NCBI RefSeq assembly: GCF_013343715.1
Contig: NZ_JABUNR010000009.1
Coordinates: 124,001-188,000, forward strand
Direction: 5' to 3'
Length of the DNA stretch: 64,000 nucleotides
From: Mesobacillus harenae
Lineage (GTDB): Bacteria; Bacillota; Bacilli; Bacillales; Cytobacillaceae
A program made the position numbers and the translations under genes. Below are positions 8,640 through 17,477 of the stretch, in pieces. The number at the start of each line of letters is the position of its first letter. Positions within the stretch are counted from its first letter, which is position 1. The notes below the pieces were generated by a model that was given only the letters and a program-made list of their open reading frames with translations, ran no database searches and was not told the origin of the DNA.

Positions 8640-8792
8640 AACAATAAATTAATCTAAACTGCCGATTTGCTGACTAAGATGGTATTTTAACAATGGTTTA
8701 AACTATATCGACTTTTATTATTCAAACTCGGCTATCACCCTTCTTCTATTCAAGCTTACTTTAATTCGTGCATATGAAGGAATTCAGCTATG

Positions 8793-9179
8793 CTAACCTT
8801 CAAGAAGCTGCAGATAATATAATTCCTCCCCTTCGTATTCCACAAATAACATCCCTCTGCCTTTGTCATCTGCAGCATAAACCTTAGTTCCTTCTGGTAA
8901 CTTGCTTGCGCTCAGGTCACTAAACAGCCAGCTGTTAGTTGTCTGTTTTTTTATATTACCTAAAAAGTACTTTTTAGAAAATAAATCGTTCTCCTTGCTA
9001 TCCTCAAACCATTTTAAGCTTGTCACATTGCTAAAAATAAAGCCATCATACTGTATAATGTCTGCATCTTTATTTTGTTTCAAGACGTCTGTGGCAGTCA
9101 TTTTATCTCCATCTGCAACACAGCCAGCTACTAGTACCAAAAGAATCCCACATAAAAGTAAAAGATTTAATTTTTTCAA
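8793..9179 (-). CDS. small lipoprotein of unknown function
   Basis: A 128-residue secreted lipoprotein. MKKLNLLLLCGILLVLVAGC is a clear signal peptide with the lipidated Cys at residue 20. The remaining ~108 residues are hydrophilic with no recognised domain; they contain IIQYDGFIFSNVTSLKWFE and end in an aromatic-rich EYEGEELYYLQLLEG. The start follows a GGTGGAG site. It stands alone between the broken hydrolase (opposite strand) and the sensor kinase. Anchoring on the outer face of the membrane is predicted; the function is unknown. Confidence 0.75.
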   Translation of the reverse strand: MKKLNLLLLCGILLVLVAGCVADGDKMTATDVLKQNKDADIIQYDGFIFSNVTSLKWFEDSKENDLFSKKYFLGNIKKQTTNSWLFSDLSASKLPEGTKVYAADDKGRGMLFVEYEGEELYYLQLLEG

Positions 9180-9281
9180 AACTTCTCCACCTTAATTTGA
9201 TAAGGAAATCTGTGAATTCTCTCTTTACTTTAAGAGCAATTCTTCTGGTTGAAGGATATGATGCTCTTTTGAACAGGGAAG

Positions 9282-10530
9282 CTAGATACGGAACTGTGTA
9301 CCTTCCTTTTTATTACTGCTAACATCGAGCTTTCCGTTCATCATATCAATGATTTTTATAACTGCCATCATACCAAGGCCCGTTCCTTCTCGTCCTTTAG
9401 TAGTAAAAAAAGGTTCTCCTAACCGTCTCAGCTGTTCATCCATCATTCCCTCCCCATCATCAGTTATTTCAATTAATACTTGACCATTTATATTCTCTGT
9501 ATTAATGCAAAGGGTTCCGCCATTAGGCATTGCCTCTATAGAGTTCTTGATAATATTCAGGAAACATTGCTGTAAAAGCAGGGGGTCTCCTTTTATGTAA
9601 CAATGTTCTATTCTAGTTTGAATTTCGACGCTGTTCATGTTGGCCAACGGGGTTATAACAGTAATAGACCGATCTAATTCTTGTTTTAAATCTATTATTG
9701 CAGGTTCTTGTTGGACTGGCTTTGCAAATGTTAAATAACTCCCAATAATATCATTTGCTCTATCTATTTCCTGAAGAGATAAATCGATAAATTTCTTTCT
9801 CTTATCCTCTTCAAATTCCTTTTCATTTAACATTTGTAAAAAACCTTTTACAACAGTCAAAGGGTTCCTTACTTCATGGGAAATACTTGAGGCAAGATGA
9901 CAAACTACCTCTAATTTTTCAGCTTTTATGATTTGCTTATTAATAGTAAGGGCTTCGTTTAACATTTCATAAAAATAAACAATGAAAAAAGTACTGAGGA
10001 AATGAATTAAGAAAAAAGCTGTTACCACCATAAAATCAGAACCGATAAGATGATCAAAAAGAATAGCTCGAATTAAAAAAACTAGCGTACTTATAAACAA
10101 TGAAAAGCTACACGCTATGATAATTCTGTTTTGTTTCGTCGCCTTATCAAAAATGTCTGCAAGCGAAAGTAATACAATCAAAATAACTCCACTAGCGATA
10201 ACTGAGGCATACGCCCCACTTCCTATTTCCCCCTAAATTTATACGAATGATTATAAAAATAGCAATTAGGAGCACACTAGCTTTTCTGCCAAGATACAAC
10301 CCGCCAACCATTATTGCAACTGTTCGTAAATCCATAATGATCTCATCACCAAGTGCGAAAGGAAAAGACATGCAAGCTACCATTCCGGCTAATACAGAAG
10401 TAAATTTGATTATCACTTTTCGGCTGCTGGGTAAGTTCTTTAAATGGATCTCTGTTAAATGTGGAATAAATAATAAAAAAATAACCAGAAAAAGCATATT
10501 CAATAATAATGTTTCTATATAATCATGCAT
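9282..10530 (-). pseudogene. 5TM-type (KinB/LytS-like) sensor histidine kinase split by a frameshift
   Basis: Two reading frames together make one kinase. The N-terminal frame (10530 to about 10231) gives the first membrane segments of a 5TM_5TMR_LYT sensor, including DLRTVAIMVGGLYLGRKAS. The second frame carries the remaining membrane segments, the H-box SSISHEVRNPLTVVKGF, the N-box NIIKNSIEAMPNGG, and the G-boxes DDGEGM and GREGTGLGM. The frames join at a run of five C (10229-10233); with four C the family-like N-L-G-E-I-G-S-G-A-Y reads through. The end also looks clipped: TAG at 9282-9284 follows GTQFRI, and the same frame continues LPCSKEHH. ATG at 10530 has an AAGGAGG site. A sequencing error in the homopolymer is as likely as true decay. 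Confidence 0.8.
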
Positions 10531-10850
10531 CCTCTCTTCCCTCCTTGTCATCATGATTCATTAAAGGATCTCTTTACCGCCTAATGTAATTCGACAAAAA
10601 TCTTTAGCATTCCTGCAAGTAAATGAAAAACTAGGAAATCGCGTTAGTGTAGTACCAGTAAATAAAACATTTAAGCACAAGGAAAGCAACCGTAAATTCA
10701 CATCGCACGAAATTATGCTATAGCTTAATTTGGAATTTTGAGGAGTCTCGCATCTTCCGCTCCAATCAAATTTAGTTTTCATAACTCATGTAAAAACAAC
10801 AATCTTTAGCAAAGAGCTTTTGTAAAAGATAGAACAAGAGATTCCGCCAT

Positions 10851-10895
10851 AAAAAAAGAAGCAGCCCAATTCATTAGTGAATTAGACCACTTCTT
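10851..10895 (-). terminator. Rho-independent terminator of the sulP-uspA operon
   Basis: On the minus strand an 18-bp stem (with several G-U pairs) and a 4-nt loop is followed by seven T. It lies 32 bp after the uspA stop. Confidence 0.85.
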
Positions 10896-10926
10896 GAGAT
10901 TAACTCTACTGTTATATTAATAGACT

Positions 10927-11343
10927 TTACTTTACGATCATCACAGGAGATTCAACTCGTTTTGCCACTTTATGACTTACACTTCCAAGTACGAGGCTCT
11001 GAACTTGATTAAGCCCGCGACTTCCAAGTACAACGCAATCGTAGTCATTTTTATTAGCAAAATCAACGATGGTTGGCCCTGGCTCACCGTGTAAAATATG
11101 AATCTGATAATCCGTATCACTGTTTTGAAAGTTCATTTCAATCTCTTTCAAACTTTCTTTTCTGCTTGCGTTAATTTCTTCCTTACTCGCATGATGAAGA
11201 ACATCCTCTTTTGATGCCGCGCCACTGACAACAAAAATGATATCTATGAATCCTTTATTTCCGCTTATAAGTGTTTTTGCTTGTTCTGCTGCACGCAATG
11301 AATGCTCAGAACCGTCTGCTGCTAGAAGAACCTTTTTATACAA
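10927..11343 (-). CDS. universal stress protein, UspA family
   Basis: A 138-residue cytoplasmic nucleotide-binding protein starting YKKVLLAADGSEHSLRAA. The ATP-binding motif G-x2-G-x9-G-S is visible as GSRGLNQVQSLVLGSVSHKV, so it is an ATP-binding type Usp. The TTG at 11343 with AGGGGTG at good spacing is chosen over an ATG seven codons upstream that has no ribosome binding site. It follows the SulP transporter gene by 57 bp, a pairing seen often in Bacillaceae, and ends at a strong terminator. Usp proteins modulate stress responses; the exact partner is unknown. Confidence 0.88.
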   Translation of the reverse strand: MYKKVLLAADGSEHSLRAAEQAKTLISGNKGFIDIIFVVSGAASKEDVLHHASKEEINASRKESLKEIEMNFQNSDTDYQIHILHGEPGPTIVDFANKNDYDCVVLGSRGLNQVQSLVLGSVSHKVAKRVESPVMIVK

Positions 11344-11400
11344 CCCAACACCCCTAATAATCATATTTAATTCTAAAATAATTTTATAAAAGAGTCGGCG

Positions 11401-12861
11401 TTAATGTCCTGAAGCCTTCGATAAACCGCCAATTCGTTTTTTTAGCTGCTGACTGGCATTGTTTAAGCCTCTATATGAGACCTCTATATTGTTCTGTTCA
11501 AATTTTGTTTCTATTTTATCTAAAGCGCCAACTGCTGAATCATCCCACAAATGTGCATCTGTTAGGTCAATCACTACTTCACGAATATCTTCTTTAAAGT
11601 TAAATTTCTGCGGAAGATCACTAACTGAAGCAAAGAAAATTTGACCTTGTAGTTTATAAATCTTCTGGAGTCCATTTTTAGCCAAACTTTCTTCAACATG
11701 GATCTTCGAGATTTTCGATGCAAAGAAAATGGCACTTAATGTAACACCAGCTAATACGCCTTTTGATAAGTCATGGGTAAATACCACTGTCGCAACTGTA
11801 ACAACCATAACAATTGCATCTGTTCTTGGGATCAAGTGAATGGTTTTAATCGATCCCCAATCAAATGTACCAATGGATACCATGATCATGACACCTGCTA
11901 AAGCTGCCATTGGAATTTGGACAACAATCCCGCCTAACACGATAATTAAAAACATAAGGAATGTACCGGCTACCAGAGATGATAAACGCCCAGAGCCGCC
12001 TGATTTTACGTTAATTACTGATTGACCAATCATGGCACAGCCAGCCATTCCGCCGAAGAAACCTGTTACAACATTCGCATATCCTTGTCCACGGCTCTCC
12101 TTGTTCTTGTCACTCTCTGTATCTGTCATATCATCTACAATGTTGGCTGTAAGTAGTGATTCCAACAAACCGACAATCGCTAGTGCCAAGGAATAAGGAA
12201 AAATGATCATTAACGTTTCAAAGGTTAATGGAATTGATGGGATTAAGAATACGGGCAGACTTTGGGTAAGAGAACCAAGATCTCCAACTGTGTTTACACC
12301 TATTTTCCCGAATATAACAATTGCAGTAACGACTATAATCGCAACCAGCGTCGATGGAACGGCCGTTGACACTTTTGGAAGCAAGTAAATGATCGCTAAC
12401 GTTAATGCCACTAAAGCATACATCACCCACGTTGCTCCAACAAAATGCTGAAACTGTGACGTGAAAATCAGAATCGCTAACGCATTAACGAAACCTACCA
12501 TTACTGACCTAGGAATAAACTTCATTACTCTAGCTAATTTAAATACACCAAATAATATTTGTAAAATCCCTGTTAACACGGTTGCTGCCAATAAATATTG
12601 CAAGCCGTGATCCGCAATTAGCGTGATCATTAATAAAGCCATCGCACCAGTTGCAGCCGAGATCATACCAGGCCGCCCCCCAACAAATGCGATTACGACT
12701 GACATACAAAAAGAGGCATATAGCCCTACCATAGGGTCCACCCCTGCAATAATAGAGAACGCAATGGCCTCAGGAATAAGAGCAAGTGCTACAACTATTC
12801 CTGCTAGGACATCCCCCCTCACATTTCCAAACCACTCTTGCTTAATTGATTGTAAATTCAA
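11401..12861 (-). CDS. SulP family anion transporter with STAS domain
   Basis: A 486-residue membrane transporter of the SLC26/SulP family (sulfate, bicarbonate or similar anions). The Sulfate_transp core covers about residues 15-370 with many hydrophobic segments, beginning [21 protein letters not shown]. The C-terminal STAS domain follows (about 385-480), including [22 protein letters not shown]. It starts at TTG 12861 after AGAGGTG; no better ATG exists. The uspA gene follows downstream, so a stress-linked role such as bicarbonate supply is possible, but the ion cannot be read from the sequence. Confidence 0.88.
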   Translation of the reverse strand: MNLQSIKQEWFGNVRGDVLAGIVVALALIPEAIAFSIIAGVDPMVGLYASFCMSVVIAFVGGRPGMISAATGAMALLMITLIADHGLQYLLAATVLTGILQILFGVFKLARVMKFIPRSVMVGFVNALAILIFTSQFQHFVGATWVMYALVALTLAIIYLLPKVSTAVPSTLVAIIVVTAIVIFGKIGVNTVGDLGSLTQSLPVFLIPSIPLTFETLMIIFPYSLALAIVGLLESLLTANIVDDMTDTESDKNKESRGQGYANVVTGFFGGMAGCAMIGQSVINVKSGGSGRLSSLVAGTFLMFLIIVLGGIVVQIPMAALAGVMIMVSIGTFDWGSIKTIHLIPRTDAIVMVVTVATVVFTHDLSKGVLAGVTLSAIFFASKISKIHVEESLAKNGLQKIYKLQGQIFFASVSDLPQKFNFKEDIREVVIDLTDAHLWDDSAVGALDKIETKFEQNNIEVSYRGLNNASQQLKKRIGGLSKASGH

Positions 12862-13166
12862 TGTAGCACCTCTTTATCCTTCATTTTTTATATCGACTTT
12901 CGACTCTCACGAAAGCCAGGTCCGATATTTAACAAGACGAATCATACCATAGATCGTCTGATCACGAAAACCCAATGAAAACGCAAACAACTATACCAAA
13001 TCTCCAGATTTCTATCTCATGCTTCCGTTTTCTACTTTTTATAAATACTTTAAATTTCAATATAACCATTCATAACTGAGTATATCTATTTATAATAACC
13101 GAGTATTTATGTCCTAGTTATAGTATGATAAAAGGTATGTTAAACTTTGCTTTTGGAGGGCTGAAA
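12862..13166. other. divergent promoter region between sulP and the HTH gene
   Basis: This AT-rich stretch holds two imperfect direct copies of a GAGTAT-containing motif (CTGAGTATATCT near 13076 and CCGAGTATTTAT near 13100) a little before the HTH gene. They could be an operator for that gene product. No gene is supported. Confidence 0.35.
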
Positions 13167-13349
13167 ATGGAAAAAGAAATAATGACCGTTTCCCAGGTTG
13201 CTGAATATCTCCAGCTAAGTGAGATGAGCACATATAAATTGGTTCAGGAAGGGAAAATTCCTGCTTTTAAAATAGGACGGCACTGGCGTGTGAAAAAAGA
13301 GGATTTAAGTGAATTCATTGAAAAGTTAAAAAAAGGAGAAAGAATTTAA
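13167..13349 (+). CDS. excisionase-family (MerR-type HTH_17) DNA-binding protein
   Basis: A 60-residue single-domain DNA-binding protein. MTVSQVAEYLQLSEMSTYKLVQEGKIPAFKIGRHWRVKKEDL is the classic helix-turn-helix and wing of the excisionase/HTH_17 family. The ATG at 13167 follows TTGGAGGG; an upstream in-frame ATG at 13125 has no site. Proteins of this size act as small transcription factors or as excisionases of mobile elements. No integrase is nearby, but the repeat-rich debris that follows at 13.4-14.2 kb makes a mobile origin possible. A very strong terminator follows. Confidence 0.85.
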   Translation: MEKEIMTVSQVAEYLQLSEMSTYKLVQEGKIPAFKIGRHWRVKKEDLSEFIEKLKKGERI

Positions 13350-13373
13350 ATTACCTCGGAATTAGACGATCAA

Positions 13374-13401
13374 GAAGCCTTATGAATCACCATAATGCTT
13401 T
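13374..13401. repeat. terminator-like hairpin, left copy of a 28-bp direct repeat
   Basis: A 28-bp unit (27 of 28 positions identical to 14160-14187) that folds as AAGCCTTATG-AATCAC-CATAATGCTT. The two copies lie 786 bp apart and bracket the debris region, as if an insertion or duplication split an original terminator. Confidence 0.7.
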
Positions 13402-13410
13402 AAAATTGTC

Positions 13411-13457
13411 GACAAAGGCAGCGAGAAAAAGCTTCTCGCTGCCTTTGTCATTTTTTG
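13411..13457 (+). terminator. strong Rho-independent terminator after the HTH gene
   Basis: Perfect 17-bp stem (13411-13427 with 13433-13449), 5-nt loop, then a T-rich tract. Confidence 0.9.
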
Positions 13458-13469
13458 TTGGAATGGTGG

Positions 13470-13585
13470 AAAAAAGACCGCTTTCCGCTCTTGGCGCTTG
13501 CTTTCCGGGGAGCGGTGAGTGCCCAGGAGTCAAGCACGCTTTGCTCCAAAAAGCAGGTTTGCTCTTAATGTTTTGACTCCACACC
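13470..13585 (-). repeat. degenerate copy of a GC-rich Bacillaceae intergenic repeat
   Basis: A GC-rich block containing CGCTTTCCGCTC, GGCGCTTGCTTTCCGGGGAG and GGTGAGTGCCCAGGAGTC. It resembles, in the opposite orientation and decayed, the element at 13965-14085. No gene is supported within it. Confidence 0.5.
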
Positions 13586-13964
13586 TGTGCTATAAGCTAT
13601 TTAGAGTGCCCGTCAAGCACCTTGCCATGTACAAGTTGCTAGTTTCTTCAAATTCATTGCAGCAAAAAAGTAAGCATCGTCTGCATGGACAAATTTTTTA
13701 AGACCTCGTAAGGTTGTCCATCACATACCATCAATTTTCATATGCACTTACATTTACATGGGTCAGCAGCCAACAAACCCTTATCCATAATTCGATCAAT
13801 ATGGTAGAAGATGTCTTAGAACACACTGGACTCACTTACAAACTAAGTGCTCGTGTGGAAGTATTGATCAACAGCGAGCATTTCTAATTGTTCATGTTCA
13901 TTAAGCTGATTTTTGGTCATCTCTAGGAAGTTATTAGTGATTAAGTCTAATAAAGTGGTTTGGA

Positions 13965-14085
13965 GCGGAGGGGGGCGACTCCTGCGGGAAAAACGGGAAA
14001 GTCGAGACCCTGGACTGAGCGTAGCGAGGGAAGCGGCTCGGCCCCGCCCGCGGAAAGCGTCCACCCGGAGTGGAAATCTAACCAC
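13965..14085 (+). repeat. GC-rich dispersed intergenic repeat
   Basis: A sharply GC-rich island in AT-rich surroundings with GGGGGCGACTCCTGCGGG, GAGCGTAGCGAGGGAAGCGG and CCCGCGGAAAGCGTCCACCC. This pattern is a familiar dispersed noncoding repeat of many Bacillaceae genomes (recognised from memory; not searched). Short open frames across it are artefacts of the GC content. Confidence 0.65.
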
Positions 14086-14111
14086 ACTGGTTATCTAGCC
14101 AATTTTAAAAT

Positions 14112-14160
14112 AAAAAAGACCGTAGGCAACTTCAAATACTTTGAGTTTGTCTGCAGTCTG
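14112..14160 (-). terminator. orphan Rho-independent terminator
   Basis: A ~20-bp imperfect stem (AGACCGTAGGCAACTTCAAA pairing with the segment ending CAGTCT) followed on the minus strand by six T. No minus-strand gene remains upstream of it, which suggests a lost gene. Confidence 0.65.
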
Positions 14161-14190
14161 AAGCCTTATGAATCACCATAAGGCTTTTTG
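14160..14190 (+). terminator. terminator-like hairpin, right copy of the 28-bp direct repeat
   Basis: AAGCCTTATG-AATCAC-CATAAGGCTT with a TTTTTG tail. It is the better preserved of two copies; the other is at 13374-13401. Confidence 0.75.
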
Positions 14191-14430
14191 TTTATCATTA
14201 TTAAAGCTAGTCTGAATAGTTGGTATGCACGTTTAACGCGGAACTTATCGTTTTTTATAAAAAGAGTAGAAATATAATACTTCCAATCTAAAAACACCTC
14301 TAAAAACAGCCATAGCGGTACTTCTTCTACCTCCTGATCACCGATACGCTTCTCAACAAAATTTTATTGAATTTTTTTAATGTCTGAGAAAGATAATAAT
14401 CTAAAGTAATTAATAAAGGAGATGGTAATT
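14191..14430. other. intergenic, no gene seen
   Basis: AT-rich sequence without a supported reading frame between the debris region and the small gene at 14431. Confidence 0.4.
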
Positions 14431-14598
14431 ATGAGCTACCCCAACAAAATTAAAAGTATTTTAGGCGTTGATGTCCGAGCACGCTATTATAATGACGATA
14501 TTAGAAATGACGATCCCTTCCAAAACCCAATCATTCATAAACAAATAAATGGACTTGATATTGTTCCGCTTAATCCCCAGAGGTTATGGGATAAATAA
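14431..14598 (+). CDS. small hypothetical protein, 55 residues
   Basis: Begins ATG with an AAAGGAG site at good spacing, and ends at TAA 38 bp before a clear terminator, so it is a complete small transcription unit. The product starts MSYPNKIKSILGVDVRARYY and ends LNPQRLWDK; it is hydrophilic, rich in Asn, Asp and Arg, and has no membrane segment or signal peptide. No family is recognised. A spore or stress peptide is possible given the genome type, but this is a guess. Confidence 0.7.
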   Translation: MSYPNKIKSILGVDVRARYYNDDIRNDDPFQNPIIHKQINGLDIVPLNPQRLWDK

Positions 14599-14635
14599 TA
14601 CTTTAAACTTACACCAGAAAATGCTAATAATCCGC

Positions 14636-14670
14636 AAAAAACACCTGACGCTTTTTTGTTGGGTGTTTTT
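14636..14670 (+). terminator. Rho-independent terminator
   Basis: AAACACC pairs with GGTGTTT, and a T tract follows. It ends the 55-residue gene. Confidence 0.75.
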
Positions 14671-14851
14671 GTGTTTAGCTTTTGCCTGTCCCCCACTCCT
14701 GGTAAGCAGAGTCTTCTTAAACTTTTCTTTCATTGTCGAATTCGATCTAGTTTTCAGAACTATTGTCGAATCGGTTTATTACCTCTCAGCTTTTGGTAAA
14801 TAAGAAAAGTAATTTTTACTAATTAAGTCCAGAACAGGAGTCGTTACAGAT

Positions 14852-15037
14852 ATGAAACCAAATTCTAATCATACTAGTGAATTAACTCTAAAAATTGATA
14901 AATTAAGAAAGAAAATGATTTATACAGGTAAACAGAAGGGGTTATGTCATCCAGAAACAATTAGATATAGCGAGGAACTCGATAAGTTAATTTTCAAACT
15001 TCAAAAAACAGAAAATACCTTTTGTATTCAACTCTAA
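14852..15037 (+). CDS. Spo0E-like aspartyl-phosphate phosphatase
   Basis: A 61-residue helical protein of the Spo0E/YnzD/YisI family, which removes phosphate from response regulators such as Spo0A~P and so delays sporulation. The hallmark is seen as LRKKMIYTGKQKGLCHPETIRYSEELDKLI: a helix, a short turn, then S-x-E-L-D (SEELD here, where Spo0E has SQELD). Length matches the family (50-90 residues). The ATG follows AGGAG at slightly long spacing. It stands alone. Its presence supports an endospore-forming host. Confidence 0.85.
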   Translation: MKPNSNHTSELTLKIDKLRKKMIYTGKQKGLCHPETIRYSEELDKLIFKLQKTENTFCIQL

Positions 15038-15092
15038 GTACTTATGAATGGTCATGGAACAGGCTGGCTAGTAAATGAATTGATTAAGGCAA

Positions 15093-15629
15093 CTATTTAT
15101 TATGAATTGCTTCCCATTCATAGTCTAAAATACTCATTTCCCATAAGCTCCAATATTGGTCGCCGATTTTTCGGGATTCCCTGAGTAATCCTTCTTTTTT
15201 GAATCCTATTTTTTCATAGCAGGCAATTGCTGAATGGTTAAAATCAAATACACCAAGACTGACTCTATGTAGCTTGAGATCATTAAATGCAATTTTGAGT
15301 ATTTCTGTCATCATTTGTTGACCTATTCCTTTTCCCCTGACATTTTTATCGCCGATTAGTACACGTCCGACTCTTGCCGATTTGTTTTCTCTTTCAATAC
15401 TGCCTAATGAGATATGCCCGATTAATTCCCCAGTTGCTTCAAGAATTACGCTGAAAGCTAGAGTTCTAGAGTGTTCCTGATTTGCCTCTAGCAGGTATTT
15501 CTCTAATTGCTGCTCATTCAAAGGGAAACGAAAACTAGGCCCTGCCCATTGAAGCAGGAATTCTGGAGAATCAACCCAATTGATTAGTTGCTGGAAATCT
15601 GCTTGTTCAAAATTTCTTAATTCAATCAT
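15093..15629 (-). CDS. GNAT family N-acetyltransferase (RimJ/RimL-like)
   Basis: A 178-residue acetyl-CoA-dependent acyltransferase. It opens MIELRNFEQADFQQLINWVDSPEFLLQWAGP, typical of the Acetyltransf_3 subgroup. The acetyl-CoA pyrophosphate loop is seen in VLIGDKNVRGKGIGQQMM (motif A R/Q-x-x-G-x-G), followed by KLHRVSLGVFDFNHSAIACYEKIGF. The ATG at 15629 has GGAG at 7 bp; an upstream in-frame ATG at 15659 is less well placed. Targets in this subgroup include protein N-termini, antibiotics and small amines; none can be assigned here. Confidence 0.85.
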   Translation of the reverse strand: MIELRNFEQADFQQLINWVDSPEFLLQWAGPSFRFPLNEQQLEKYLLEANQEHSRTLAFSVILEATGELIGHISLGSIERENKSARVGRVLIGDKNVRGKGIGQQMMTEILKIAFNDLKLHRVSLGVFDFNHSAIACYEKIGFKKEGLLRESRKIGDQYWSLWEMSILDYEWEAIHNK

Positions 15630-15668
15630 GTTTTTCTCCTTTATGTTGAAGTTCGACATTTTAAGTCC

Positions 15669-16121
15669 CTACCTAACTTCGATTATAAAGGCGTGACTTG
15701 AATCCCCTTTTTCCCAAATGGCATGAATATCGTATATATAAACACCTTTTTTGCGGGGGGCTGCCAACGTATTTCCGGATAGCTTTACGGGCTCTGCTTT
15801 CTCATTACTCAACCAAATATTTGCTCCCAATGTGTCTTTTTTAGGTTTGTTCTTATAATCAATTTTTAATTGTGCTTCAGGAGAAACGACAACAGGCTTA
15901 AGATCATGATGAGCAATAATCCCAGGCGGAGAAATCATATCTTCACATATTGAGTTGATAAAACCACTCCAACAGTAGGTACCCTGAGCTGAAGGTATAT
16001 GTGTTGCCCCAACCGTTATAGTCGGAGAAGGTGGTTTGGACGAATTAAAAAGGCCAAATACCCCAAACGCGATAAGTCCAAAAACAAATAAGATTAAAGC
16101 CGTGCGTATAAGCTTTATCAT
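15669..16121 (-). CDS. membrane-anchored hypothetical protein
   Basis: A 150-residue protein with one N-terminal membrane segment (about residues 7-25) and an extracellular part. The segment TITVGATHIPSAQGTYCWSGFINSICEDM holds two Cys that could form a disulfide outside the cell. The C-terminal half looks like a small beta-sandwich (KIDYKNKPKKDTLGANIWLSN and KGVYIYDIHAIWEKGDSSHAFIIEV). Similar uncharacterised proteins are common in Bacillus. It lies 39 bp upstream of the acetyltransferase start in the same direction, so the two may share a transcript. Confidence 0.72.
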   Translation of the reverse strand: MIKLIRTALILFVFGLIAFGVFGLFNSSKPPSPTITVGATHIPSAQGTYCWSGFINSICEDMISPPGIIAHHDLKPVVVSPEAQLKIDYKNKPKKDTLGANIWLSNEKAEPVKLSGNTLAAPRKKGVYIYDIHAIWEKGDSSHAFIIEVR

Positions 16122-16252
16122 ATAATCTCCTCCTTTTTAGACTAGACGGTTTTAAACGGAATAAGTTTCAAATCTAAATTATTTGGATTTAACTCGACTA
16201 GCGATGCAACTGTAAAAAGCTGCCAAAAAAGCAGCCAAACTTCAAATCCAGC

Positions 16253-16522
16253 TTAATTGATAGGACTCGGTTGTTTCTCCCAGTCTGTGGGCCCTTCATT
16301 CGTCTCAACAAACTTTCTCCAAATCTCTCCGGTTTGTTTGTCAAAGATAATTATATTACTATCGTTCGGTGAGATAAATTCATACCTGTTCTGCTCGCCA
16401 TCAGATCTGTTAGGTGCGGTGTCCCTTATTGCATTAGAAATCTGAAAGGCGGAAAAAAGGATCGCTAAGCTCAAAATAATCATCGCGCCTGTTAATGATA
16501 ATTTGGCCGTTTTCTCTTTCAC
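16253..16522 (-). CDS. small membrane-anchored hypothetical protein
   Basis: An 89-residue protein with one N-terminal membrane segment (about 10-30) and an extracellular tail with FISPNDSNIIIFDKQTGEIWRKF, which looks like a single beta-hairpin of the kind seen in short PQQ/propeller-like repeats. It has a GGAGG site. It starts 13 bp after the stop of the deoxyribosyltransferase-like gene, so both are probably on one transcript. The function is unknown. Confidence 0.68.
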   Translation of the reverse strand: MKEKTAKLSLTGAMIILSLAILFSAFQISNAIRDTAPNRSDGEQNRYEFISPNDSNIIIFDKQTGEIWRKFVETNEGPTDWEKQPSPIN

Positions 16523-16535
16523 TGTAGTAACCTCC

Positions 16536-16925
16536 TCACAAACAATTTTTAGTTATAACTTCTACTAACTCATCAAGTGAACCGATGGATATTTCAACTT
16601 CAGGTAAATGATAAAAAGTGCTTGTGGTTTTGAAATTATACACTTCCTCGTTTGGTGAATACAGAAAGACCTTTTTGCTTTGACCGAGTGCAATTCCTAG
16701 CTCTATGTGACTGCCCTTCCCTGCTGGCAGGAGAATGATGATAAAGTCAGCTTCCATTACAGCGTTTTTTTCTTCAAGCCCTGTGGTTTCTAATTCTTCC
16801 ATTGTCGATGCTCTGTCGTTTTGGGTCCAATCGTATGTATGAATAAAGCCTTTATTCACTAGCTTTCCACTTACATATCTAACTTCTTCTTTGTTTTGAA
16901 AGCTCGAAGCTATATAAAACTTCAT
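16536..16925 (-). CDS. nucleoside 2-deoxyribosyltransferase-like protein
   Basis: A 129-residue Rossmann-like protein. It opens MKFYIASSFQNKEEVRYVSGKL, and the motif GKGSHIELGIALGQSKKVFLY contains the G-S-x-x-E-x-G segment of nucleoside deoxyribosyltransferase-like folds, where the Glu is the nucleophile. The acidic EADFIIILLP strand is also family-typical. True NDTs move deoxyribose between bases, but many short relatives in Bacillus are untested. It is the first gene of a probable two-gene unit with the small membrane protein downstream. Confidence 0.75.
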   Translation of the reverse strand: MKFYIASSFQNKEEVRYVSGKLVNKGFIHTYDWTQNDRASTMEELETTGLEEKNAVMEADFIIILLPAGKGSHIELGIALGQSKKVFLYSPNEEVYNFKTTSTFYHLPEVEISIGSLDELVEVITKNCL

Positions 16926-16970
16926 TTTACCACTCCTGCTATTTTTGTAGACTTCAAGAGTTGGATCGCT

Positions 16971-17477
16971 CTAATCCAACTTTTTATAATAAAAGATCGT
17001 TGCAGCCAATTCGCCATCCGCTGACTTTGCATAGTTAGGAATTAGCCCTGCTTGTATATATCCTAATGAGGTATACAGCTTATTAGATGGGTCCCCTTCT
17101 CTTGTATCCAAAACGATTAATGTCCGATTCTTTTGTTTTGCTATTTCCTCAGCCTTTTGAATAAGTAAACGGCCGATTCCATTACGGCGGTAATTTTGAT
17201 GTGTCATTAATTTTGCAATCTCAGCTCTATGGCTTCCATTCTGTTTGCCAGATAGCTGTAACTGTACTGTTCCAGTTATTTGGTTATTTATATTAGCCAC
17301 TAATAAAACCACTTCAGGAGTAAGTACGGTTTGCCAATAGTCTGCTGCATCTGCTTGTGAAATGGGCGGCAAAAATCCGACTGACGCACCTTCTTCGACT
17401 ACCAGCTTTAAAAGTTCCGAGAGTCCATCAAGCTTTTCCTCAATAGAAAATATCTGTTCAATTTTTACAGCATCCAT
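16971..17477 (-). CDS. GNAT family N-acetyltransferase
   Basis: A 168-residue acetyltransferase. The central strand EVVLLVANINNQITGTVQLQL is followed by the acetyl-CoA motif A in EIAKLMTHQNYRRNGIGRLLIQKAEEIA (R-x-x-G-I-G), then TLIVLDTREGDPSNKLYTSLGYIQAG, the usual motif B region. ATG at 17477 has GGGGTGAC at 7 bp, better than a TTG one codon upstream. It is 45 bp before the deoxyribosyltransferase-like gene in the same direction. Substrate unknown. Confidence 0.84.
   Translation of the reverse strand: MDAVKIEQIFSIEEKLDGLSELLKLVVEEGASVGFLPPISQADAADYWQTVLTPEVVLLVANINNQITGTVQLQLSGKQNGSHRAEIAKLMTHQNYRRNGIGRLLIQKAEEIAKQKNRTLIVLDTREGDPSNKLYTSLGYIQAGLIPNYAKSADGELAATIFYYKKLD

Noticed and set aside
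10561-10782. 73-residue minus-strand frame upstream of the sensor kinase
   Set aside because: No ribosome binding site at good spacing, odd composition rich in Ser, Cys, Leu and Phe; probably chance in an AT-rich gap.
13843-14085. 80-residue minus-strand frame across the GC-rich repeat
   Set aside because: Most of it is the noncoding GC-rich repeat read as Arg/Pro-rich peptide. The tail (around 13850-13920) could be a transposase scrap but gives no clear match.
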